Below, in pieces: positions 15,848 to 25,194 of a stretch of DNA of 64,000 nucleotides. This stretch comes from OMIW01 sp044235645 (lineage in GTDB: Bacteria; Bdellovibrionota_C; UBA2361; OMIW01): positions 214,028 to 278,027 of the forward strand of contig JBIIHQ010000005.1 in assembly GCA_044235645.1 (NCBI GenBank), given 5' to 3'. Numbering within the stretch: the stretch's first letter is position 1; each line of letters starts with the position of its first letter. The position numbers and the translations under genes were made by a program. The notes below the pieces were generated by a model. That model worked only from the letters and a program-made list of their open reading frames with translations. It searched no databases and was not told where the DNA came from.

Positions 15848-17575
15848 TCACAAAAACACCTTCTCCCGAATCTTCCAGAACGGTTTCTGCTTTCGGGCTA
15901 TTATAAAGAGCGGCAACCGAAAAAGATGCTGATGTCGGAGAGCGTCAGATACGGATGTGATCGTGAGGGGCAGCCCGGGGGCTTTGTGATGCATGCGGAC
16001 AAAGTTGTAGTAAAAGACCTGCGCGTCGGTGGCCGTTTGAAAAAAGAATGACTCAGAGAGGTGCTGAGCATCGAGGTCATAGTAGCGAACCTCGAGACGT
16101 TCCGTTCCCTTGGCGTCTATCTTGCGTTCGAGGATCATAGTGTCAGGGCGCATGACATGGGTATCTTTGGCGGCTGCTGCAGCCTTGAGTTTAGCATCGT
16201 CATCGACAAACTCGCTCTGACATGCGATGCACCGATCAGCATCAACATCGTTCTGTGCTCCGCACGACCCGCAATCGCGGAACCGATACCGAAATCCGCA
16301 CGGTACCAGGCTCCCATCATCGGGGTTCTCTATTGCACCGGCACATTTGTTCCCGAAATGTTCTGCAACCTCGCCCTGAGGAGTGGTGGTTCCCCAGAAT
16401 GTGTTGGTGTGATCGCATTCGGGGCACGAAACGGAAACGGGAACACAATCGCTGCGGGGGCGACGGTCGGCGACAATCGGGCTGAAAATATCATGGGGGA
16501 CTCCGGTATAATCAAGAATGAGGCAATCCTTTTTTCCCTGAAATAGGCGAAGTCCTCGGCCGACTATCTGCTGATAGAGGCTCACCGACTCAGTTGGCCG
16601 TAAGATCGCGATCAGGTCGACATGCGGGGCATCGAATCCGGTGGTCAGGACCGAGACATTGACGAGGTACTGGATCTGCTGGGTGCGAAATCGATCAATG
16701 ACCTGATCCCGCTCCTCAGTCGGCATATCGCCTATCACCATCCCCGATTCAGTTCGGGGAAGATAGCGGAGAATCTCTTTGGCGTGACGCACCGAGGCGG
16801 TAAAAATAAGCACGCCACGGCGATTCTCGGCCATCTCGATAATGTTGTGCATGATGACCGGCGTAATGCGGGCCTGGTCTTTAAGGATCGCCTCGATCTC
16901 CTCCAGTTTAAATGCTTGTTGCCCGCTGGGCAGTTTGAGGCTTGAGAAGTCATAGCTCGCGACTGGGGCATCAATCTGAATCGGTGGAGTAAGGTAGCCG
17001 TCATCTATCATCTGCCGAAGCGATATCTCGAAGATGCAGGTACGAAATAACCGCGGTTCTTCGGTGCACAAGAAGCCTTGATAATTGAACTGGTAGATCC
17101 ATCCGGTATCGAGCCGATACGGAGTTGCGGTTAATCCGAGGATGCAGAGATTTGGATTTCGCTTGAGGACCGCCTCGATCACTTCGGTGTATTGCGTTCC
17201 ATCATCCCCCGAGACCCTATGACACTCATCGATTACGAGGAGGGAAAAATCGTCAAAGAAGGAAGAAGAGGCGCGAGCGACCGACTGAATGCTTCCGAAG
17301 ATTACCTTATCGTCGACATCTTTCTGGTTGAGTCCCGCGGCGTAAATCCCCGCAGAGAGCCCATAGCCTTTGAACTTCGCATGATTCTGCTCGACGAGCT
17401 CTTTGACATGAGCGAGGACTAATACCCGTCCCCGCGCGACCTTGGCAAGCTCGGCGATGATGACACTTTTTCCCGCGCCGGTTGGCAAAACGATGACCGC
17501 GGGCTTTCGTGAGCGGCGAAAATGTTTGAGGGTGGCTTGGACCGCGGAAGCTTGGTAGGGGCGCAGGGAGAACAT
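15848..17575 (-). CDS. radD: RadD-like superfamily 2 helicase (DNA repair)
   Basis: 575 residues. The match to E. coli RadD (YejH) is visible end to end: LRPYQASAVQATL at the start, Walker A in LPTGAGKS (about 30-37), VLVLAHVKELVEQNHAKF, DECH (116-119), LTATPYRLDTGWIYQF and LIAILRPTESVSLYQQIVGR. The zinc-binding cluster after residue 380 has the Cys pairs CPEC, CGSC and CIAC. RadD acts in double-strand break repair and resolves recombination intermediates with RecA and SSB; it is an ATPase. Length is near the E. coli protein (586). It stands apart from other repair genes, and its closeness to gammaproteobacterial RadD raises the possibility of transfer. Confidence 0.93.
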   Translation of the reverse strand: MFSLRPYQASAVQATLKHFRRSRKPAVIVLPTGAGKSVIIAELAKVARGRVLVLAHVKELVEQNHAKFKGYGLSAGIYAAGLNQKDVDDKVIFGSIQSVARASSSFFDDFSLLVIDECHRVSGDDGTQYTEVIEAVLKRNPNLCILGLTATPYRLDTGWIYQFNYQGFLCTEEPRLFRTCIFEISLRQMIDDGYLTPPIQIDAPVASYDFSSLKLPSGQQAFKLEEIEAILKDQARITPVIMHNIIEMAENRRGVLIFTASVRHAKEILRYLPRTESGMVIGDMPTEERDQVIDRFRTQQIQYLVNVSVLTTGFDAPHVDLIAILRPTESVSLYQQIVGRGLRLFQGKKDCLILDYTGVPHDIFSPIVADRRPRSDCVPVSVSCPECDHTNTFWGTTTPQGEVAEHFGNKCAGAIENPDDGSLVPCGFRYRFRDCGSCGAQNDVDADRCIACQSEFVDDDAKLKAAAAAKDTHVMRPDTMILERKIDAKGTERLEVRYYDLDAQHLSESFFFQTATDAQVFYYNFVRMHHKAPGLPLTITSVSDALRHQHLFRLPLFIIARKQKPFWKIREKVFL

Positions 17576-17680
17576 AAGATGTGAGGGGGGAGGAATAAGG
17601 GGGATGGTTCAAAAAAGGTATGAGAGAGAGCGGTCGGTGCTCTCTCTCGGATTGACTGCGCATTAGTAGCCTCGCTTAAC

Positions 17681-18445
17681 TCAGCGAGTCCTCTGGAATA
17701 GCGCAGCTTCTGTCTTCCTAATGACCCGCAGCGCAGCACGTCGGAGAAGATAGGCCGCACTGCAAAGTACTCCTAACACAACGATTGTCTGCCATCCCTC
17801 TTTTGCTCCGGCTATCACAGCGGCGAGCGCTCTGAAGCCATCGAAACCTACTATGGGAAGTAGATTGAAGTCGGCGATCTCCACCGACAGCCAAAGAACG
17901 GCATAAAGCCACATGCGGGGGCCATAGGATGAAGCCCGTATGAATAACCTGAAAATGGTCAGGGGGCCAACGAGCACACCCGATGATAATTGTCTGATGA
18001 GCGCTTGGACGCTGATTGGAAGATACTCCTTGGTCACCCAGCGAGCGAGAGGCTTCGCCATCACGATGATGCTTAGCCAATTGCTGATCACCCCACCCAG
18101 AGCAATGAGGAGGGAGGTTGGTGCATCTTTCTCGGAGAGCCAGCCGGATTGGTCTTGGTAGAGAGCCACGAGGTCAGGCTTCGCTTCGATCGATAACTGT
18201 GCTGCGTGACGAGAATCCGCGATGAAACTGACATATCCGCCGATGGGCAGAAGTCTCACGTGGAAGACCGTACCACCTATCGGAATACTCGCGAGGCTCG
18301 GACCAATCCCAACATTAAACGTTGGCACGGTCGTTCCGGTCGAGAGGGCGGCCACAAAATGACCGTATTCGTGCACCAAAACGACCAGAAAAACCCCTCC
18401 AACCGCAATCGCGGAAGCGCAGATCGCCGTTTTTACCCTTTCCAT
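17681..18445 (-). CDS. M50 family (site-2 protease-like) membrane metalloprotease
   Basis: 254 residues with about four or five membrane spans. The zinc motif HEYGH is at residues 25-29, inside the first span (VVLVHEYGHFVAAL), followed by FNVGIGPSLASIPIGGT and LPIGGYVSF, as in RseP. The second active-site motif is FNLLPIVGFDG (Asn..Pro..Asp-Gly). Unlike RseP it has no PDZ domain between the two halves, so this is a minimal form. It lies downstream of the mlaF-like gene on the same strand. Substrate unknown; site-2 proteases usually cut anti-sigma factors or signal-peptide remnants inside the membrane. Confidence 0.82.
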   Translation of the reverse strand: MERVKTAICASAIAVGGVFLVVLVHEYGHFVAALSTGTTVPTFNVGIGPSLASIPIGGTVFHVRLLPIGGYVSFIADSRHAAQLSIEAKPDLVALYQDQSGWLSEKDAPTSLLIALGGVISNWLSIIVMAKPLARWVTKEYLPISVQALIRQLSSGVLVGPLTIFRLFIRASSYGPRMWLYAVLWLSVEIADFNLLPIVGFDGFRALAAVIAGAKEGWQTIVVLGVLCSAAYLLRRAALRVIRKTEAALFQRTR

Positions 18446-18564
18446 GAACCTAGTAAGTAACCGTTATAGGGTAGTCCTTCAGAGGTCTGATTGCAAATGG
18501 AGCAGGTGTTTGCTGGGGAGGTGCATAAGGGTAGTTGAGCGTTGGAGGTAACGGGGAGGGTCGT

Positions 18565-19308
18565 CTAATCCACCCACTGCCCACTCGCAAATCGTCGCAC
18601 TGGCTCGGCATCCTCCCACACCGAGGGGGCAAGCGCGTCGACGATGACAACCCCTTGAGAGAGGAGAATAATCCGGTCTGATATGCGGCGCGCGCTCTCC
18701 ATGTCGTGGGTGACGACGATCGAGGTGATGCCGAGCTCGTCGCGGAGGCGGATGATGAGGTCGTCGATGCGGTTGCGGGAGGTGGGATCGAGGCCCGTGG
18801 TGGGTTCGTCGAAGAGCACGACCCGCGGTGAGCTTGCCAGGGCACGGGCGAGGCCAACCCGCTTGCGTTGTCCCCCCGAGAGCTGGGCAGGAAGTCGTTG
18901 CGCAAACCCCGATAATCCAACGAGCCCTAATTTTTCCTCAACGACTGACGCGATCTTTGATTCATCCCGCTCGCCGTATTCGCGCAGCGGAAAAGCGATA
19001 TTCTCGAATACGGTGAGGGAGTCGAAGAGGGCTGCCCCTTGGAAGAGCATCCCGACCTCCTTGCGCATGTGTCGTAATTCCTCGCGATTAAGATGCGCAA
19101 GGTTACTCCCTTCTACCAAGACCTCTCCTGAGGTCGGGGTCAGGAGGCCGATGAGGAGTTTGAGGAGAACCGTCTTGCCGGTGCCGCTGGGCCCAAGAAG
19201 GGTGACCACTTCTCGCTCACGAATCGAAAACGAAATGTCTCGATGAATCAACGTCTTGCCAAATCGAACTGAGACGTTGCGAAAGTCAATGAGAGGAGGG
19301 GTAGTCAT
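18565..19308 (-). CDS. mlaF: ABC transporter ATP-binding protein, MlaF-like
   Basis: 247 residues. Walker A is GPSGTGKT (39-46), which with the following VLLKLLIGLL is characteristic of the MlaF branch. The signature is LSGGQRKRVGLARAL, Walker B is VVLFDEPTTGLDP, and the switch His is in VVTHDMESA. MlaF powers phospholipid traffic between inner and outer membrane with the permease MlaE and the MCE protein MlaD. Here the matching permease is about 14 kb away (33066-33827), so the usual mlaFED operon is split; no MCE-domain gene is seen in the window. Confidence 0.9.
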   Translation of the reverse strand: MTTPPLIDFRNVSVRFGKTLIHRDISFSIREREVVTLLGPSGTGKTVLLKLLIGLLTPTSGEVLVEGSNLAHLNREELRHMRKEVGMLFQGAALFDSLTVFENIAFPLREYGERDESKIASVVEEKLGLVGLSGFAQRLPAQLSGGQRKRVGLARALASSPRVVLFDEPTTGLDPTSRNRIDDLIIRLRDELGITSIVVTHDMESARRISDRIILLSQGVVIVDALAPSVWEDAEPVRRFASGQWVD

Positions 19309-19516
19309 GGGGTTTTAGTGAAGGTGGGGATCGGTGGGTGAGCGGGCCAGAAAACTTTCACCGGGCCAGGTTTTCCGCAAAACGCTCGCAGAGATAATAC
19401 CGGGTCGGAGGCGGGAAGCCAACTGGGTGCGGGAAGGGCCCATGCAACGCCTGCTCCACCGAAGGTGATTGCGCTCATTTCGATCGATCTTGCCAGTCTG
19501 CATCTCTGAATGCGAT

Positions 19517-19734
19517 CATTGACCCGACTTTGCTCGGGTCGTTGTTAGTTGTTATTGCCTTCATCGTCTTTAGCCCATCCATCCTCAATCATCAACCAAG
19601 AAAGTGGGGGAGTCCGTATTGATCCAACTCATCCCCTGGGGGGCCTGCTCCGAGGGAATGTCCGGAATCAGATCAGCGAGTTCGTTGCCACCAATCCGAA
19701 GAAACTGATGGCGATCATTAAGGGCCAAGGGTGA
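19517..19734 (+). pseudogene. Possible flagellar FliF-like remnant
   Basis: One frame reads a hydrophobic stretch, DPTLLGSLLVVIAFIVFSPS (about 19521-19580). The next frame reads NQISEFVATNPKKLMAII ending at TGA 19732-19734. The order membrane segment, then a short acidic/basic helix with NP-x-K/E is what the C-terminal end of the flagellar ring protein FliF looks like. The frames are broken, the usual Trp-Leu end is missing and the match is short, so this is a weak call. A FliL-like gene at 55.2 kb is the only other flagella-related sequence in the window. Confidence 0.2.
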
Positions 19735-20113
19735 CGACTGATGGTAATTGCATCGTGATCAGCACCCTCATCGAGTCCACGAACCCGAATCGTGAGAAGC
19801 GGATGGTCGAGTTGGGAGAGTGTCATGATGTCTTGCTTATTCGGAGAAGGTTACTCTGTCGTGATGGGAATCTGGTCGTGACCTGTCGAGAGGAAAGAGG
19901 CGATAATCCTCTCTCAGTCCGGGGACGGCACGGCAATTTGTCGGGACGAGCTGATGCAATATGTGCCGATTGTTGGGGCGATTCCTCCTAAATCGTTTGA
20001 GGTGAAACGATCTTCTTTGACAGATTCTCGGAGACCAAGATTCGTCTCGAAGGGCGATGAAGAAAGTTTCTGTCGACCAAATTTCTCCTGTTTTGACGGG
20101 ACGAGGAGAGGCT

Positions 20114-20163
20114 GACAAAAAAGGGGAAACGTGCCCTCAGAGGCACGGTCAAGAGTTTTTTTG
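20114..20163. terminator. Probable bidirectional terminator
   Basis: CGTGCC (20130-20135) pairs with GGCACG (20142-20147). On the plus strand a run of T follows after nine bases; on the minus strand a T run (complement of the A tract at 20117-20122) follows. It could end the minus-strand gene at 20248-20934. Confidence 0.45.
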
Positions 20164-20247
20164 AAGCCGACGAAGTCGGCGTCAAATTATCACATGTCAC
20201 AACAGGAAATCACTTTTGACCCCCATGCGTGATGTTGAATGCCATTT

Positions 20248-20934
20248 TCAACCCGCATTGTCGGAAAGGTAAAAACTGATTCTGTCAAGAAAGATCCTCA
20301 TCTTGGTGGAGTCCGAAATATCTTTTGACGATACGACATCTCCTCTCCGTATTCCTTCAATATCTTCGGCGTTAAATGACATCCTTGAGTTTGAGAAGAG
20401 TCCATTCAGCTTTTCAAGCGTTCCTCCATTCCAGTTCATGATGCCTCCATTACTGCAGCTCTCACTCGCCTCAAATTCTATCGGCGCTCCATTGATCTGT
20501 TCAAGTGATAGCAGGGTGATACCAGCGAATACGCCATGAGCTGTCTTCCAATCCGAGGGAGATTGGCCGCCATTCGCTCTTATATCAACGCTCTCCGGAT
20601 TCCTGCGTGATGGAGTGCGATCGCACGTGTGTTGGTCCAGAGGCGACGGCTCTGAGGCCTGGTTGGAGGGATCGTCGCGCCAAAAGATACCGATCTCCTT
20701 GTTGGTGCCTCTAAATAGTATGGTAGCACACCGTAATCTCCCGTCTTCCTCCTGTAAGACAACTCTCGTCAGATTCGGTTTCCCGTAAATGGTGGCCAGC
20801 TCATCTTCACCGACCTTCGAAGATATCCTTCCAACACCCCGGGGATATAGAATTAGACTGTTCTCGGCTTGTGAAATCTGACCGACCAGGCAAATGGAAC
20901 AGAGAGGAAGGGTAATAATTTTTTTGAGGACCAT
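20248..20934 (-). CDS. Secreted hypothetical protein, 228 residues
   Basis: A signal peptide is visible (MVLKKIITLPLCSICLVGQISQ, cleavage near residue 23). The mature part is polar, with scattered Cys (CATIL, HTCDR, SESCSNGG) and a conserved-looking middle (WKTAHGVFAGITLLSLEQINGAPIEF split over two strands). I recognise no family. Its gene starts about 200 bases downstream of the end of the large calcium-repeat protein gene on the same strand, so they may be co-transcribed and act at the cell surface. Confidence 0.65.
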   Translation of the reverse strand: MVLKKIITLPLCSICLVGQISQAENSLILYPRGVGRISSKVGEDELATIYGKPNLTRVVLQEEDGRLRCATILFRGTNKEIGIFWRDDPSNQASEPSPLDQHTCDRTPSRRNPESVDIRANGGQSPSDWKTAHGVFAGITLLSLEQINGAPIEFEASESCSNGGIMNWNGGTLEKLNGLFSNSRMSFNAEDIEGIRRGDVVSSKDISDSTKMRIFLDRISFYLSDNAG

Positions 20935-21141
20935 GGTATATCAATTGGATGGAGGGAACATCTATTTTCACCATTAGCAAACTCGGGGACGACGGCGTGA
21001 CTCTACGATTCACCGATGTTCCTTCGCTGGGGGAAACAGACGTTCCTGAATTCAGCTATTACTTCGGCCCGGCTGATGAAATAATGTGGCCTGAATGCAT
21101 TATGGGGCGGCGAACCCTTAGTACCGCGTCATCACTTCCTC

Positions 21142-24060
21142 TTATTGACACCGATTAAACCGTTTCGGCAACGCGTTTAAATGACGAATGAGAGCGGCGA
21201 GGTAGTCGCCATTCCGGAGCCGTGTATCTGGTAGTGCACCTTGTTCGTGCACAGGCTTGCAATATCGCGCTGCCGTGAGCTTAGCCTGTTGAGCCAAATC
21301 AAACAGTCGTTCGGCTCTTGCCTGTAAAGCCCGAAGCCTCGCACTCGTTGTAAATCGCTGACATATAGCCGCAGAACACCGATACAGCTGTCCAGAATAA
21401 AGCTTCTCTATCTCTTTCTCAATTTCGCCCTGTTCTCTCGGGCCAGCTTGCCACCGACGACTGGCGCTTCTGTCGCCACATTCTCGGGCTTTGACGTAGA
21501 ATCGGGCCAATCGATTGGACAATGACATTGCTGCAGCCTTCACGCCCTGCACATCTTTATCTACTCGGATTCTTTTACACACCATGCTGATGGGAAGTCG
21601 GCGCCATGAGTCATCTATCCCTGATAAGTTGGAAAATAACTTGTGGAAGGCATCATCGATCCCATCCCCATTTTTGTCTCCTTGCGGTTTAGGAAATCTG
21701 CCCTGAAAAGCCTCTGAGGTATCACTCTTGCCGTCACCGTCTGAATCAACATCCCTGAAGTCTGGCTTGCCATCTTGGTCAGTATCAACGAATCCCTTCA
21801 AGCCCTCATACACGTCATCAATTCCGTCAGCATTAGTATCCCGACCGCTAGGCCGTTTGGGCTGTCGATCTGAAACTTGGTTTTCCAAAAAGTCGGGAAG
21901 GCCATCACTGTCAGAATCCACGTCTTGAAAATCAGGCTTACCGTCACGTTCGGTATCGGGTATATCCATAGCTCTTCCGCCTCTGTCAGGATCGTATTGA
22001 TCCACCAAACCATCCCCGTCAATGTCAGCGGTCGAATCAGCAATACCATCTCTATTATCATCACGCCCACCTCCCTCAAGGATATCGTGGATACCGTCGT
22101 TGTCTGAATCACGATCATAGGCATCCAAAATACCATCCCCATCAGTGTCCCCAGGTCCATCGAAAATATTTGGAATGCCATCGTCATCGAGATCGACATC
22201 AACCGCTTTTGTCGGAGTTGTGGTGGGTGGGGTGGTCGGAGTTGGGGTAGCTGTGGGGGTGGAGGTTCTCGTTGGGATAGCAGTCGGTGTCTCTGTCAGT
22301 GTAACGGTCGGAGAGGGGGTATGGGTGGCCGTGCTCGTCGGAGTGCCGGTGGGAGGCGGTGAATAGGTATGAGTCGGCGAGGCCGTTGGTGTATGAGAGT
22401 GGGAAGGGGTGAATGTTGATGTACTCGTCGGGAGCGTGGTCGGTGTTTCTGTTGGCAGAGCGGTTGGCATCGAGGTGTGAGTGGCCGTTGCGGTATGTGA
22501 TGGCGTCGGGATTGGTGTTGAGGTATCGGTTGGAGTCGGGGTATGGGTCTGTGTAGCGGTAAAGCTTGCCGTGGGGCTAATGGTTGCTGTACGGGTCGGA
22601 GAGGGGGTGGGGGTTGCCGTTGTCGTTCGTGTGGGGCTGGGTGATGAGGTTGGTGTCGGAGTGGCAGTGGCTGTCGAAGTCACGGTGGGTACAGACGTGG
22701 AAGTCGAGGTTGGGGAGCGTGTTGGTGTTGGTGTGGGGCCGTTGCAGATGAGGGCATTAATAGGTTGGTCGTCGGTGGTATCATTCGTCGTATCGATTGA
22801 GATGCTCTCAATATGTCCGACAGCCGAGAAAATATAAGTTGCATCAGTGTTCGGAATATTGATGTCGAACGAGAGGTGCCTGGATGAGCCAGCAGGAATT
22901 TGAAATAGCTGAGTCCATGTTAGTGCTGTCCCTGAAAGAGTTGGGTCGGCGATTGATGCGCCGTTAAATGAACTGCTCGATGGAATGTACGTCGCACCGG
23001 ATGGACTAGAAGGGATGTTAACAACCATATCGTCAAGATTTACCGGGGTACTCCCATTATTCGTTATAGACAGCGTCATCGAACTCGTGCCACCTCCGGT
23101 GGTGCAAATAGGACTCCCAACAAAGGAGCTGAGGATAACGCTATTGGTTGGGGGGGAGATGGGATTGAGAGTAACGGGATAACTTCCGGTGTATTTAATC
23201 GGTCCCCCGCTAATTATGTAATTAACGGGCTTGATCGTGGTCGAGGTATTTGTCGTTCCCTTCACACGGAATTTAAATGTTTGTGTGTATGCCTTGTTCG
23301 AGGTTCCCCAACCAGAGAGGTTCAGATTCTCGGTGAACGTGGAACCGCCTGAGATGGCCGTTTGAACTGAATACAGCTCAAACACATCGGCTCGCCACGA
23401 ATCCAACGAGGCAGGGGTGAGTGCGAAGGGACCAGCCGAACCACCAGGCTCACCGGTTTCTCCAGTTACCGTGAGCGTTAATTCGCCACCTACCTCTGGT
23501 TGTGAAGGTGCATAAGTGATGCTTGTTATTTTGTTCGCATTTGCATCTAGGGTATCAACCGAAGAGGTTATGGAAAACGTCTCCTGACAGAAGGGAGAAG
23601 GAGCTGGTAATACGACGGGACTTCCAGTAAAGAGAGAAATATTCTGTGATTGGGCGTTCGGGTTTTGACCGGTAGCCTTGACAAAAAAATAAACGAATTT
23701 TGTGGAGCCGTTTGCCAAGGCACCAACGTGGCTCACCCCATTTTCGTTGGTAGCCAGGCTGAAGACACCTCCCGTTCCGGAAAAATTTCCGAGCTTAACC
23801 CACAGATCGTCTATTGGCACTCCACTATTATTGGCGATTGAGTAGCCGAGATACATGTTAAGGAGGGGTGTCTTATTCTCCTCAAGGTAGATTGTATCTG
23901 AATGGAGCGATGATATCGTAATTCCGCTATTACTGCTGCAGTCACTGACTTGTGCATGGGTAGTAGAGCTCAATGCAATCAGGAACGAGACGAATCCTAT
24001 TATCGAAAATGTACGCCAGGCTGATGAGCAAATCGGCTGGATGAAGAGGAATCGAATCAT
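21142..24060 (-). CDS. Large secreted protein with Pro/Thr linker and thrombospondin type 3-like calcium repeats
   Basis: 972 residues from ATG 24060, the Met that directly precedes a signal-peptide-like stretch ending THAQ; an upstream ATG at 24129 would add 23 residues. The N-terminal half (to about 430) consists of beta-sandwich-type repeats (ITNNGSTPVNLDDMVVNIP is DUF11/CARDB-like). Residues about 440-625 are Thr/Pro-rich. Residues about 625-800 have many DxDxDG loops (DTDGDGILDAYDRDSDNDG), as in TSP type 3 and OmpA-linked calcium repeats. The end is helical with about seven Cys. It is probably a cell-surface or secreted adhesion or scaffold protein; no anchor motif is seen. Confidence 0.85.
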   Translation of the reverse strand: MIRFLFIQPICSSAWRTFSIIGFVSFLIALSSTTHAQVSDCSSNSGITISSLHSDTIYLEENKTPLLNMYLGYSIANNSGVPIDDLWVKLGNFSGTGGVFSLATNENGVSHVGALANGSTKFVYFFVKATGQNPNAQSQNISLFTGSPVVLPAPSPFCQETFSITSSVDTLDANANKITSITYAPSQPEVGGELTLTVTGETGEPGGSAGPFALTPASLDSWRADVFELYSVQTAISGGSTFTENLNLSGWGTSNKAYTQTFKFRVKGTTNTSTTIKPVNYIISGGPIKYTGSYPVTLNPISPPTNSVILSSFVGSPICTTGGGTSSMTLSITNNGSTPVNLDDMVVNIPSSPSGATYIPSSSSFNGASIADPTLSGTALTWTQLFQIPAGSSRHLSFDINIPNTDATYIFSAVGHIESISIDTTNDTTDDQPINALICNGPTPTPTRSPTSTSTSVPTVTSTATATPTPTSSPSPTRTTTATPTPSPTRTATISPTASFTATQTHTPTPTDTSTPIPTPSHTATATHTSMPTALPTETPTTLPTSTSTFTPSHSHTPTASPTHTYSPPPTGTPTSTATHTPSPTVTLTETPTAIPTRTSTPTATPTPTTPPTTTPTKAVDVDLDDDGIPNIFDGPGDTDGDGILDAYDRDSDNDGIHDILEGGGRDDNRDGIADSTADIDGDGLVDQYDPDRGGRAMDIPDTERDGKPDFQDVDSDSDGLPDFLENQVSDRQPKRPSGRDTNADGIDDVYEGLKGFVDTDQDGKPDFRDVDSDGDGKSDTSEAFQGRFPKPQGDKNGDGIDDAFHKLFSNLSGIDDSWRRLPISMVCKRIRVDKDVQGVKAAAMSLSNRLARFYVKARECGDRSASRRWQAGPREQGEIEKEIEKLYSGQLYRCSAAICQRFTTSARLRALQARAERLFDLAQQAKLTAARYCKPVHEQGALPDTRLRNGDYLAALIRHLNALPKRFNRCQ

Positions 24061-24762
24061 ATTCTCATTTAGGATAAAATCCACCATTTCTGGATTCACA
24101 TAGCCCATGGTCATCGGCGAATAACTCATTTAATTTGAGAATTTTTATGAAATGGGTACTGGATGAGAGAGGTCAATATCGCGGAAATACTCGTTTAAAA
24201 ATACCTTTTGTGGGCTGATGGGAGACTGAAGTAAGAGGCGGACTTGTCGAACGGGGCATGTCGAGGAAAATCAGCCCAATATGGCGAATCACGGGGGAAA
24301 AGGATATTTGATCCCTAATCTTTTACCGGGATGTATCGATATCGATTGCGGTGAAAGTCTCTTAATTAAAGGAACGCAGATATTTTGCTCTGGCTGTATA
24401 TGAGGAGAAGTGCCCATTCCCGGGGGAACTTTGGCCATGTGCCCAGAACGGTGTATGGACGAATTCGACCGTTGCAATTATAAGTTAAACTCAGCGGTTG
24501 GCAGCAGCTCACGTCTCGGCGGGATGAAATCAAATTCGAGCCTCGTACCGCCAGAGAGCTGGTAGCGTGATTATGGATACCATCTAAGCTAAGACGCGAA
24601 GTGTGAACGCGGGGCATCCTTGAGCGAGAGACCCGTTTTTTGCATCTAGGACAAGGGATGGCGCGGATTGCCTTCGAAAGCGAGAGAAAAAAATAGCCTC
24701 AGTATCGAGTATTTTTGGCTCGATCATATGGCAGCTGAAGCGAAAGAACAGGACCCACTATA
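24061..24762. other. 702-base region without a confident gene
   Basis: No gene above 60 codons is convincing. Two short tandem plus-strand frames are worth noting: 24281-24403 (40 codons, with CIDIDC and CSGC) and 24437-24565 (42 codons, MCPERCMDEFDRC), the latter 9 bases after GGGGGA. Both are Cys-containing, but no family is recognised. Confidence 0.35.
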
Positions 24763-25182
24763 TTACTCACGGTTCAGCAAAGCGAGGACTGGGATATCTG
24801 CTGGCGCCAATGTTGACAGGTCGATCTCGGAAGGGCAGCGCCACGCGATCTCGGTGTGTTCTGTCGGATGTGGGTTTCCCGATATGATTCGGGCGTGGCA
24901 GGGGATGAGGATGATCGAGATCGTCCTCGGAGAGGTGTCGGTCGAAGAAGATGAAAGAGCATGATAGTGATGCTCGACGGGAGGAAGAGTCTGTAGTATC
25001 TCGGTTTCTATGAGGAGCTCTTCGCGAAGCTCTCGACGCAGAGCGGATTCCGGGGTCTCTCCTTGCTCTATTTTCCCCCCCGGAAACTCCCAATAGCCGG
25101 CGAGCGCTTTACCCTCCGGGCGTCGTGCTATCAATAGTCGCCCCTTTTCATCCTGAATTATGCCACAGACTACTCTCATCAT
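24763..25182 (-). CDS. mutT: Nudix hydrolase, MutT-like
   Basis: 139 residues. The Nudix box is at 36-58: GKIEQGET then REELLI, with the acidic REL-x-EE core intact; the usual Gly after EE is Leu here. VVCGIIQDEKGRLLIARR and GYWEFPGGK match MutT/8-oxo-dGTPases, which remove oxidised nucleotides. ATG 25182 lies 12 bases after the stop of the M32 carboxypeptidase gene, so the two are an operon. Other Nudix substrates are possible. Confidence 0.88.
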   Translation of the reverse strand: MMRVVCGIIQDEKGRLLIARRPEGKALAGYWEFPGGKIEQGETPESALRRELREELLIETEILQTLPPVEHHYHALSSSSTDTSPRTISIILIPCHARIISGNPHPTEHTEIAWRCPSEIDLSTLAPADIPVLALLNRE

Positions 25183-25194
25183 CGGACACTCACT

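Larger units (their letters stand above)
19309..20247. other. 939-base region without a confident intact gene
   Basis: No intact gene is convincing. 19510-19740 contains short protein-like pieces in two frames (see the separate entry), and 20114-20163 holds a hairpin flanked by A and T tracts. A second hairpin, GCCGAC at 20166-20171 with GTCGGC at 20175-20180, lies directly beyond. The rest shows only short frames of unlikely composition. Confidence 0.45.

Noticed and set aside
20949..21158. 69-codon plus-strand frame between two minus-strand genes
   Set aside because: It overlaps the end of the calcium-repeat gene, has no ribosome site and nothing to support it beyond being open.
22145..22837. 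Two plus-strand frames of Val/Gly repeats (GVGVAVGVEV)
   Set aside because: Reverse-strand shadow of the Thr/Pro linker of the secreted protein.
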